From: Fimbriimonadales bacterium
GTDB taxonomy: Bacteria; Armatimonadota; Fimbriimonadia; Fimbriimonadales; Fimbriimonadaceae
DNA: 5,275 bases
Direction: 5' to 3'
Assembly (NCBI GenBank): GCA_026392145.1
Contig: JAPLCS010000252.1
Location: forward strand, 1 to 5,275
The notes under the pieces were generated by a model that did no database searches, was not told the DNA's origin, and saw nothing but the letters and a program-made list of their open reading frames with translations. Both the position numbers and the translations under genes were made by a program. Shown in pieces: positions 1-4,949 of this stretch (position 1 is the first letter of the stretch; the number at the start of each line of letters is the position of its first letter).

Positions 1-54
1 GCCTGTCGCTGCCCCCAAGAAGTGCGTGAAATCATCTACGACCCAGAATCCTAA
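1..54 (+). CDS. Possible C-terminal tail of an upstream gene (partial)
   Basis: Reading from base 1, frame 1 gives 17 codons ending in TAA at 52-54; the peptide ends with REIIYDPES. It looks protein-like, with charged and hydrophobic residues in a plausible C-terminal mix, but it is too short to assign to a family. If real, the gene lies 84 bases upstream of the transporter on the same strand and could be an earlier member of the same cluster. Two alternatives cannot be excluded. Frame 2 is also open, to a TGA overlapping the transporter ATG, but its composition (many Lys, Ser and Thr) looks less convincing. The minus strand is open leftwards from an ATG at 63. Low confidence. Confidence 0.3.
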   Translation, partial: ACRCPQEVREIIYDPES

Positions 55-106
55 GAGAATCATTCTTCTACAGATTCAAAAGGGTATGTTATCAGAGTCA
101 GTTACA

Positions 107-123
107 GGCTCAAAACGTGAGCC
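107..123. promoter_or_regulatory. Inverted repeat upstream of the nan-type operon (candidate operator or hairpin)
   Basis: GGCTCA (107-112) and TGAGCC (118-123) form a perfect 6-bp inverted repeat around a 5-base spacer, ending 15 bases before the ATG at 139. Its place between the presumed promoter and the first gene suits a repressor operator or a 5' leader hairpin. Sialic acid operons are commonly controlled by GntR- or RpiR-type repressors, but no regulator gene is visible here, so this role is inference. No T-tract follows, so it is not a terminator. No convincing -35/-10 pair was found nearby. Confidence 0.3.
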
Positions 124-138
124 ACAGACAAAGTTGCC

Positions 139-1404
139 ATGACAATAAAGTCTCAGTCAATGAAAACCGCCTGGTTGGTTGTGTTTCTACTGGCACCCGT
201 AGCACTGCTGAATTATCTCGACCGCCAAATGCTCGCCTCCATGAAATTCTCAGTCATGAGCGACATCAAGGACATTGGAAACGACACCCAATGGGGGATA
301 ATGCTCGCTCAATTCAAGTGGGTTTATGCCCTGTGCAGTCCAATTGGTGGCTTTTTGGCAGACAGATATAGTCGTCGCTGGATAATATGCGGAAGCCTCT
401 TTGCGTGGTCGGCAATCACATGGTGGACAGGACACGCAGACTCCTATCACACACTACTTTGGACCCGAACCGCAATGGGAGTGAGCAAAGCGTTCTACAT
501 TCCCGCAGCGCTAGCACTCATCGTTGACTACCACGTGGGAGCTTCCAAATCACGAGCCGTCGGCATCCACACCGCAGCAATCTATGTCGGCATCATCATT
601 GGTGGGTTTGCAGGTTTAGTAGCCGACGAACCATCACTTGGATGGAGATTTGCCTTTTCCGTAACCGGTGCGCTCGGGGTTCTGTACTCCTTACCGCTGC
701 TCTACTTTCTTCGAGATGCAAGAACCAACCAAACAACAAATTCTGAACTTACTGCACACCAACCAAATAACGAACAGAAATCAATTATCTCGCTGAAGAG
801 CCTGATAACCAACCCGTCATTCCTACTGCTCGCGCTCTACTTCACCCTAGTAGCAATGCCAGGCTGGATGATGAAAGATTGGATGCCAAGCATGCTGAAA
901 GATCAATTTAACATCAGCCAAGGCAAAGCAGGAGTCTCAGCTGGTCTCTACGTCAATCTGGCGGGATTTGTCGGACTGTTCATCGGTGGCTATTGTTCCG
1001 ATCGTTGGGTTCGTCGGCACCTTCGCGGAAGGACATTTGTAAGCGCCATCGGAATGGCAACACTCATCCCCGCGCTCTACGGGCTGGGACACTCGCAGAA
1101 TCTATCAGTAGCTATCGTGTTTCTCGCACTCTTCGGACTCGGATTTGGGTTATACGATTGCAACAACATGCCTATTCTTTCGCAATTAGTCCGCCCCGAA
1201 ATTCGTGCGACCGGCTACGGAATCATGAACTTCTTGAGTGTAAGTGTCGGCGGATTTGCCGATATTGGAGTCGGAAAGCTAAAAGACCAAGGCGCCAGTT
1301 TTGAAACAATCCTAGGTATAGGTGCCATCTTGGTGGCAATCAACGTATTCTTAATCCTTCAGGTTAAACCTAAAAAAGAACTAACTCCAGAGCTAGAACA
1401 ATGA
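139..1404 (+). CDS. MFS sugar-acid transporter, probable sialic acid (N-acetylneuraminate) importer
   Basis: This is a 421-residue major facilitator superfamily permease of the inner membrane, probably a proton symporter of the anion:cation type. Twelve hydrophobic segments can be traced, six on each side of a hydrophilic central loop (about residues 193-222). Motif A (GGFLADRYSRRW, 70-81) lies after segment 2 and a degenerate copy (GGYCSDRWVRR, 283-293) lies in the C-terminal half. Segment 4 has an R-x-x-MG-x-x-x-A pattern at 110-118. The N-terminus (NYLDRQM, 25-31) is typical of organic-acid MFS carriers. Substrate is inferred from the two genes behind it, a sialate lyase and a sialate epimerase; the stop codon overlaps the lyase start as ATGA. 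The start is uncertain: ATG 139 gives a short polar extension, while ATG 160 puts Lys directly before segment 1. Neither has a clear Shine-Dalgarno. Membership of MFS is secure; the substrate is not directly shown, so I give no symbol. Confidence 0.85.
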   Translation: MTIKSQSMKTAWLVVFLLAPVALLNYLDRQMLASMKFSVMSDIKDIGNDTQWGIMLAQFKWVYALCSPIGGFLADRYSRRWIICGSLFAWSAITWWTGHADSYHTLLWTRTAMGVSKAFYIPAALALIVDYHVGASKSRAVGIHTAAIYVGIIIGGFAGLVADEPSLGWRFAFSVTGALGVLYSLPLLYFLRDARTNQTTNSELTAHQPNNEQKSIISLKSLITNPSFLLLALYFTLVAMPGWMMKDWMPSMLKDQFNISQGKAGVSAGLYVNLAGFVGLFIGGYCSDRWVRRHLRGRTFVSAIGMATLIPALYGLGHSQNLSVAIVFLALFGLGFGLYDCNNMPILSQLVRPEIRATGYGIMNFLSVSVGGFADIGVGKLKDQGASFETILGIGAILVAINVFLILQVKPKKELTPELEQ

Positions 1405-2306
1405 GCCATAAATTAACCGGCCTAACCGCCGCCGTCCACTCGCCTTTCGATTCCTGCGGTGAGCTTAATCTTTCAGCGGTCGAATCTCAAGCCGCTCATT
1501 TAGTTCGCAACCGAGTCGAATTTGCATTTGTGGGCGGAAGCACAGGAGAAAGCCACTCCCTAAGTTTCGACGAAAGAATCAGACTCACAGAACAATGGTG
1601 CCTGGTTGCACCGTCCTTTGGAATCAAAGTCATCGTGCACGTTGGCTCAAACTGTCTTCGAGATGCAAGAAGTTTAGCCGCACACGCCCAAACCGCTGGT
1701 GCGGTTGCCATTTCTGCCTTGGCCCCGATGTACTTTAAGCCACAGTCATTAGAAGTACTGATCGACTGCTGCGCCGAAATCGCTTCAGGTGCACCTGCAC
1801 TGCCGTTCTATTTTTACGACATTCCAGTGCTTACAGGAGTGAACTTCTCAATGCCGGCGTTCTTAGAACAAGCACCCGCCAAAGTTCCAAACCTCGCAGG
1901 ACTAAAGTTCACCAACCCTGACCTCGTGGCATACCAAAAGTGCCTGAGAACTGGAATGGATATCCCGTGGGGCATCGATGAGCACATGCTAGCCGCCCTT
2001 TCAATGGGAGCTCAAGGAGCGGTAGGCAGTAGTTTCAACTTTGCGGCCCCAGTCTATCACCGCCTCATGAAAGCATTTTCAGAAGGCAACTTGGAAACGG
2101 CAAGGCAGGAACAACTTCGATCAGTTGACCTCATCACTCTCCTTGCATCCTACGGCTACATGGCGGCCGCCAAAGCAACTTTAGGCTTCTTAGGCGTGAA
2201 TGTTGGAGGCCCCAGACTTCCTAATGCAGGCTTAACACCTGAAAAATCCAAGCAATTACAAAAGGATCTCGAAGCACTTGGGTTCTTCGAGTGGGGAGTT
2301 GCCTAA
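1401..2306 (+). CDS. nanA: N-acetylneuraminate lyase (sialic acid aldolase)
   Basis: This is a 301-residue class I aldolase of the dihydrodipicolinate synthase/NAL superfamily, a cytoplasmic TIM barrel that reversibly splits N-acetylneuraminate into pyruvate and N-acetylmannosamine. Visible active-site residues are the GGSTGE carboxylate-binding loop (45-50, Ser47-Thr48), Tyr139 in the YD-IP motif, and Lys169 in LAGLKF, which forms the Schiff base with pyruvate. The GIDEHM motif (191-196; Asp193-Glu194) and Ser210 in VGSS match the sialate-binding positions of the E. coli lyase. The Ser-Thr pair and the GIDE motif favour lyase over dihydrodipicolinate synthase. Length is normal for the family (about 295-305). 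Translation is probably coupled to the transporter through the ATGA overlap, since no strong ribosome site precedes it. A related nonulosonic acid as substrate remains possible. Confidence 0.9.
   Translation: MSHKLTGLTAAVHSPFDSCGELNLSAVESQAAHLVRNRVEFAFVGGSTGESHSLSFDERIRLTEQWCLVAPSFGIKVIVHVGSNCLRDARSLAAHAQTAGAVAISALAPMYFKPQSLEVLIDCCAEIASGAPALPFYFYDIPVLTGVNFSMPAFLEQAPAKVPNLAGLKFTNPDLVAYQKCLRTGMDIPWGIDEHMLAALSMGAQGAVGSSFNFAAPVYHRLMKAFSEGNLETARQEQLRSVDLITLLASYGYMAAAKATLGFLGVNVGGPRLPNAGLTPEKSKQLQKDLEALGFFEWGVA
2268..2291 (+). repeat. Inverted repeat at the nanA/nanM junction
   Basis: CTCGAAG (2268-2274) pairs perfectly with CTTCGAG (2285-2291) around a 10-base loop. It lies in the last codons of the lyase and ends on the first base of the GTG start proposed for the kelch gene, just before a GGGGAG sequence at 2293-2298. 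In mRNA it could expose or hide that start region. It may also be chance in coding sequence. Confidence 0.25.
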
Positions 2307-3337
2307 ACTTGCTAACTCTCAGCCTGCTCGTGACTTTGGGAAACCTTCAATCTCCAAACCTTCAATCTCCAGGATGGAAACAACTTCCACCACTGCCCGA
2401 CCCCGAAGGATTTGCCGCACCATTCGCAGGCATGAGCCATAACCAGCTATTAGTTGCTGGAGGTGCCAACTTCCCCGATAAGAGACCATGGGAAGGAGGC
2501 ACCAAAGTCTGGTACGACAAAGTGTTCGCACTTGATACGAACACATCGAAATGGAGCGTAGTCGGCACGCTGCCTCGTCCCCTTGGCTACGGAATCTCCA
2601 CAAGCTTTGAGAACCAACTCGTATGTATTGGAGGCTCAGACTCCAAACAGCACTTTTCTGATGCCTTTACACTTGAAATAATCAATCAACACCTTGTCAC
2701 TCGCTCATTTCCGTCACTACCCATGAACCTGGCAAACGCCTGTGGAACTCTACTGGGTAGCCGATTAATAGTTGCAGGCGGTCAAGAAAAACCTGACTCC
2801 ACATCTGCTTCAGAAAGAGTATTTGAGATAAACCTTGCAGCAAAGTCACCTACTTGGAAAGAATTGCCTAAGCTTCCGTGTGGCGGACGAATTCTCGCTA
2901 CCTCAACAACGCTGAATGGAAACTTTTGGGTAATTGGAGGTGCATCACTCGCTCCCGATACACAAGGCAAAGCGGTCAGAACCTACCACAATGATTCATA
3001 TCGATTTGATGGTAAGCAATGGCATCGTGAAGCAAACCTTCCTTTCTCCGTGGTCGCCGCTCCGTCACCTGCCCCATCCAATCGCCAAGGAATATTCCTA
3101 CTGGGAGGGGATGACGGTTCCTGGGTGGGAAAACCACCGCAAACCCACCCCGGGTTTGCAAACACCATTCTTCGCTACGACCCAATTCGTAAATCATGGG
3201 AACTCGCGGGCTCCATTCCAGCCCCAAGAGTAACCGTTCCGACGGTGAGATGGGGATTAGAATGGATCATTCCAAACGGAGAACAAAAGCCAGGCATCCG
3301 CTCCAACGAAGTCTGGCAATTCACACCGAAGAATTAA
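2291..3337 (+). CDS. nanM: Kelch-repeat N-acetylneuraminate epimerase (cyclically permuted mutarotase family)
   Basis: This is a 348-residue six-bladed kelch beta-propeller. It resembles NanM, which speeds conversion of alpha- to beta-N-acetylneuraminate so that freed sialic acid can be taken up. Kelch Gly-Gly pairs appear at 57-58, 114-115, 163-164, 216-217 and 272-273. The last blade lacks the pair (IPNGEQKPGIRS, 327-338). The opening stretch (LPPLPDPEGFA, then VAGGANFP and a WEGG-x-K-x-W motif) is the signature I associate with the cyclically permuted mutarotase subfamily. The first 17 residues are hydrophobic (LNLLTLSLLVTL), suggesting export to the periplasm, but no basic n-region is present. 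Start choice: GTG 2291 overlaps nanA by 16 bases and lacks a ribosome site; TTG 2309 has GGGGAG ten bases upstream and is a good alternative. It ends in tandem stops (TAATAA). A perfect 15-bp duplication encodes NLQSP twice just after the hydrophobic segment. Confidence 0.85.
   Translation: MGSCLNLLTLSLLVTLGNLQSPNLQSPGWKQLPPLPDPEGFAAPFAGMSHNQLLVAGGANFPDKRPWEGGTKVWYDKVFALDTNTSKWSVVGTLPRPLGYGISTSFENQLVCIGGSDSKQHFSDAFTLEIINQHLVTRSFPSLPMNLANACGTLLGSRLIVAGGQEKPDSTSASERVFEINLAAKSPTWKELPKLPCGGRILATSTTLNGNFWVIGGASLAPDTQGKAVRTYHNDSYRFDGKQWHREANLPFSVVAAPSPAPSNRQGIFLLGGDDGSWVGKPPQTHPGFANTILRYDPIRKSWELAGSIPAPRVTVPTVRWGLEWIIPNGEQKPGIRSNEVWQFTPKN
2341..2370 (+). repeat. Perfect 15-bp tandem duplication in nanM
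   Basis: AAACCTTCAATCTCC occurs twice head to tail (2341-2355 and 2356-2370). The unit is a multiple of three and the frame is kept, so the protein reads NLQSPNLQSP. It lies between the putative signal segment and the first propeller strand, where added residues should be tolerated. Confidence 0.9.
3124..3159 (+). repeat. Two adjacent inverted repeats inside nanM
   Basis: GGTGG (3124-3128) pairs with CCACC (3134-3138) around GAAAA. Directly next, GCAAACCC (3139-3146) pairs with GGGTTTGC (3152-3159) around ACCCC. Both are perfect and they abut with no gap. They lie within coding sequence of the fifth kelch blade. Possible mRNA secondary structure; no function can be claimed. Confidence 0.35.
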
Positions 3338-3405
3338 TAAAAATCTCCGATTCAGGTTCAATCACAAGAAACATCGAATGAAATCCAACTGAATGGAGTA
3401 TGAAA

Positions 3406-3447
3406 ATGACTTCTAAAAATTTATATTTTTTTTCAAAAATCTTGTAA
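3406..3447 (+). CDS. Possible 13-residue leader ORF upstream of rhodopsin
   Basis: ATG 3406 begins a short frame (MTSKNLYFFSKIL) ending in TAA at 3445-3447. GGAG at 3395-3398 sits seven bases before it, a good ribosome-site spacing. It lies over the AT-rich segment and stops 83 bases before the rhodopsin start. It could be a leader peptide, but in AT-rich DNA a frame this short arises easily by chance. Confidence 0.15.
   Translation: MTSKNLYFFSKIL
3415..3433 (+). terminator. Weak AT-only hairpin followed by T residues (doubtful terminator)
   Basis: AAAAAT (3415-3420) and ATTTTT (3425-3430) are inverted around TTAT, and the T run continues to 3433. This has the outline of an intrinsic terminator for the operon ending at 3337, but the stem contains only A-T pairs and would be unstable. 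An AT-rich upstream promoter element is an equal alternative. Confidence 0.15.
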
Positions 3448-3474
3448 CTTAGCCAACTTTCGACCCTCTTTCAC

Positions 3475-3498
3475 GTACTTTAGTTAACTGCAAAGTAC
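3475..3498. promoter_or_regulatory. Nested inverted repeat upstream of rhodopsin (candidate operator)
   Basis: GTACTTT (3475-3481) and AAAGTAC (3492-3498) are perfect 7-base inverted arms around a 10-base centre. That centre itself holds the 8-base palindrome AGTTAACT (3482-3489). The element lies 32 bases before the rhodopsin ATG, a position suited to a dimeric transcription factor site near the promoter or to a leader stem-loop. Light or redox control is only a guess, because no regulator is encoded in the window. Confidence 0.35.
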
Positions 3499-3514
3499 AC
3501 AGGTTGTCTTAGCA

Positions 3515-3525
3515 GGGGGAAGAGG
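3515..3525 (+). promoter_or_regulatory. Strong ribosome binding site of the rhodopsin gene
   Basis: An 11-base all-purine run (GGGGGAAGAGG) ends five bases before ATG 3531. It is the best Shine-Dalgarno-like site in the window. The other genes have weak sites or none, which suggests the rhodopsin is translated at a high level. It also fixes the start codon. Confidence 0.7.
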
Positions 3526-3530
3526 ATTCT

Positions 3531-4280
3531 ATGAAAGAAATAACTATTCCACAGTTTGAGTTGGTCTACAACTCGCTGTCATTCGGAATCGCTGCTATGG
3601 GAGCAGCAACACTATTCCTGTGGCTAAGTCGAAACATGGTTTCGACCGCCTATCGAACGGCTGTTACGATTTCAGGTGTGGTAACCGCCATTGCCTTTTA
3701 TCACTACATTCGAATTTTCGAAAGCTGGAACAGCTCGTACACTGTCATCAACGACACGATCACCGCAACCGGTGTCAAGTTCAATGATGCTTATCGTTAT
3801 GTGGACTGGTTGCTCACAGTGCCACTCCTTCTGATTGAGTTGATTCTCGTCATGCGACTTTCGCAGGCTGAGACGACTTCAAAAGGACTGAAACTTGGCA
3901 CACTCGCTGCCCTCATGATTCTCCTTGGCTATCCAGGGGAAGTAAGCGCAGACATGACAACTCGATGGATCTTCTGGGGTCTTTCAATGGTTCCTTTCAC
4001 TATCATTGTGCTTGAACTGTTCGGTGGTCTCAAGAAAGCGATCGACAGCCAGCCAGAATCAGTAAGAGGACTTGTGAACAACGCTCGATTCCTCACCGTT
4101 GCATCCTGGTGCTTCTATCCTGTAGTGTTCCTTCTCCCTATGTTGGGTATGACTGGTGGTGCCGCAAGTGCAGCCGTCCAAGTTGGATACACGATTGCTG
4201 ACGTAGTTGCAAAGGCTGTTTTCGGTATTTTCATCTACTCCATTGCAGTTAAGAAGTCCGAAGCTGAAGCTTCTGCCTAA
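3531..4280 (+). CDS. Xanthorhodopsin-clade light-driven proton pump (type I microbial rhodopsin)
   Basis: This is a complete 249-residue seven-helix retinal protein of the inner membrane that uses light to export protons. Helix C reads RYVDWLLTVPLLLIEL. Asp92 is the proton acceptor, Thr96 follows, and Glu103 is the proton donor, giving the DTE pattern of outward proton pumps. Leu100 corresponds to proteorhodopsin position 105, where Leu means green absorption. Lys228 in helix G (TIADVVAKA) binds retinal, with Asp224 as second counterion, and His58 (YHYIRI) matches the His that pairs with the acceptor Asp. GYPGEVS (133-139) and QVGYTIAD (217-224) are closer to xanthorhodopsin than to classic proteorhodopsin. 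Trp149 stands where xanthorhodopsin has Gly156, so a carotenoid antenna is unlikely. The family is secure. The start is supported by the strong ribosome site, and crtY follows 18 bases after the stop (ATG start), suggesting co-transcription. The gene making retinal from beta-carotene is not in the window. Confidence 0.96.
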   Translation: MKEITIPQFELVYNSLSFGIAAMGAATLFLWLSRNMVSTAYRTAVTISGVVTAIAFYHYIRIFESWNSSYTVINDTITATGVKFNDAYRYVDWLLTVPLLLIELILVMRLSQAETTSKGLKLGTLAALMILLGYPGEVSADMTTRWIFWGLSMVPFTIIVLELFGGLKKAIDSQPESVRGLVNNARFLTVASWCFYPVVFLLPMLGMTGGAASAAVQVGYTIADVVAKAVFGIFIYSIAVKKSEAEASA

Positions 4281-4298
4281 CGCCCCTTGCCTCCGCTG

Positions 4299-4949
4299 AT
4301 GAAAAGAGTGATAACAAATACTCAAGTAGTAATCATCGGTGGGGGCTGTGCTGGGTTAAGCCTCGGGAGCAAGCTCGCGCTTGCTCCCGATTCACCTTCA
4401 ACCGTCATCATTGAGCCACGAACCGAATACGTTGAAGATAGGACGTGGTGCTTTTGGGATAACCAAGAGTCACAGCACAACCACCTTCCCTTGAAGAGTT
4501 GGAATCAGGTTCATCTGTCAACGATTGAAGATGAGATAACCGTTGACTTAAAACATCGTCGATACCAAATGTTGCGCTCTGCTGATTTTTATCAGGACAA
4601 GCTATCAACCATTGCTTCAAGTTCAGCAGTCAGTCTACAGACTGGCACTCAAGTGAACTCAGTGACCAAATCTCCAGATGGACGTTGGGTAACTGAAACC
4701 CCGCTCGGAACGTTTATCTGCGAGTACGTGATTGACACCCGTCCCAGTGGAGCATCGATTGAAAACCCTCCGCACCTCTGGCAAACATTCTTGGGTCTCG
4801 AAATCGAATGCGACCAACCAATTTTCGAAGACAACATCGCCACTTTAATGGATTTTGAAGACGTGGTAAACCAAGACATACCCTTTGTCTACATGCTGCC
4901 AGTAAACAAAAACCAAGCTCTAATCACAGCGCAATCCCAAAGAGAATAG
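4299..4949 (+). CDS. crtY: Lycopene beta-cyclase, N-terminal part; frame ends early
   Basis: This is a flavoprotein that cyclises lycopene to beta-carotene, which is cleaved to the retinal used by the rhodopsin just upstream. Visible family features are the dinucleotide-binding GGGCAGLS near the N-terminus, DRTWCFW (residues 47-53 from ATG 4299), the FY-x-x-K stretch near residue 97, LWQTFLGLEIE (about 160-170), TLMDF (about 182-186) and FVYMLP (about 196-201). The frame then reaches TAG at 4947-4949, giving 216 residues instead of the usual 380-400. Matching C-terminal sequence continues in another frame (next entry), so the gene as read is broken. ATG 4299 is preferred; TTG 4287 would add four residues and GTG 4308 would remove three. 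None has a clear ribosome site, so translation may be coupled to the rhodopsin. Confidence 0.85.
   Translation: MKRVITNTQVVIIGGGCAGLSLGSKLALAPDSPSTVIIEPRTEYVEDRTWCFWDNQESQHNHLPLKSWNQVHLSTIEDEITVDLKHRRYQMLRSADFYQDKLSTIASSSAVSLQTGTQVNSVTKSPDGRWVTETPLGTFICEYVIDTRPSGASIENPPHLWQTFLGLEIECDQPIFEDNIATLMDFEDVVNQDIPFVYMLPVNKNQALITAQSQRE
4363..4390 (+). repeat. Perfect 12-bp inverted repeat within the start of crtY
   Basis: TCGGGAGCAAGC (4363-4374) pairs fully with GCTTGCTCCCGA (4379-4390) around a 4-base TCGC loop. The stem is long and rich in G-C and would form a very stable mRNA hairpin about 65 bases into crtY, in the codons following the dinucleotide-binding motif. No T-run follows, so it is not a standard terminator. 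It may slow ribosomes or RNA decay between rhodopsin and crtY. Confidence 0.6.

Larger units (their letters stand above)
3338..3530 (+). promoter_or_regulatory. Intergenic region and probable promoter/leader of the rhodopsin-crtY unit
   Basis: These 193 bases separate the sialate cluster from the phototrophy genes and are the natural place for an independent rhodopsin promoter. Visible contents are a second in-frame stop (3338-3340), a very AT-rich stretch (3411-3440) with eight T in a row, a possible short leader ORF (3406-3447), a nested inverted repeat (3475-3498) and a strong purine-rich ribosome site before the ATG. I could not assign a confident -35/-10 pair or a GC-rich intrinsic terminator for the upstream operon, so read-through from the sialate genes is not excluded. 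Confidence 0.5.

Noticed and set aside
1401..2306. Dihydrodipicolinate synthase instead of sialate lyase
   Set aside because: The Ser47-Thr48 pair, the GIDE motif and the neighbouring epimerase and transporter fit N-acetylneuraminate lyase better.
1401..2442. Shared 11-mer ATGAGCCATAA at 1401-1411 and 2432-2442
   Set aside because: It encodes MSH-Lys or MSH-Asn in unrelated positions, flanks do not match and no further copy was noticed, so it is probably chance.
2976..3233. Overlapping frames on both strands inside nanM
   Set aside because: The kelch frame is continuous with clear repeats. The other frames have no motif and look like shadows of its codon pattern.
3338..3360. Intrinsic terminator right after nanM
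   Set aside because: Only a 4-bp GATT/AATC pairing is visible (around 3349-3363), without a GC-rich stem or following T-run.
3531..4280. Sodium or chloride pump, or sensory rhodopsin
   Set aside because: The helix C motif is Asp-Thr-Glu, not NDQ or NTQ, and the carboxylate proton donor Glu103 is present with no transducer gene nearby.
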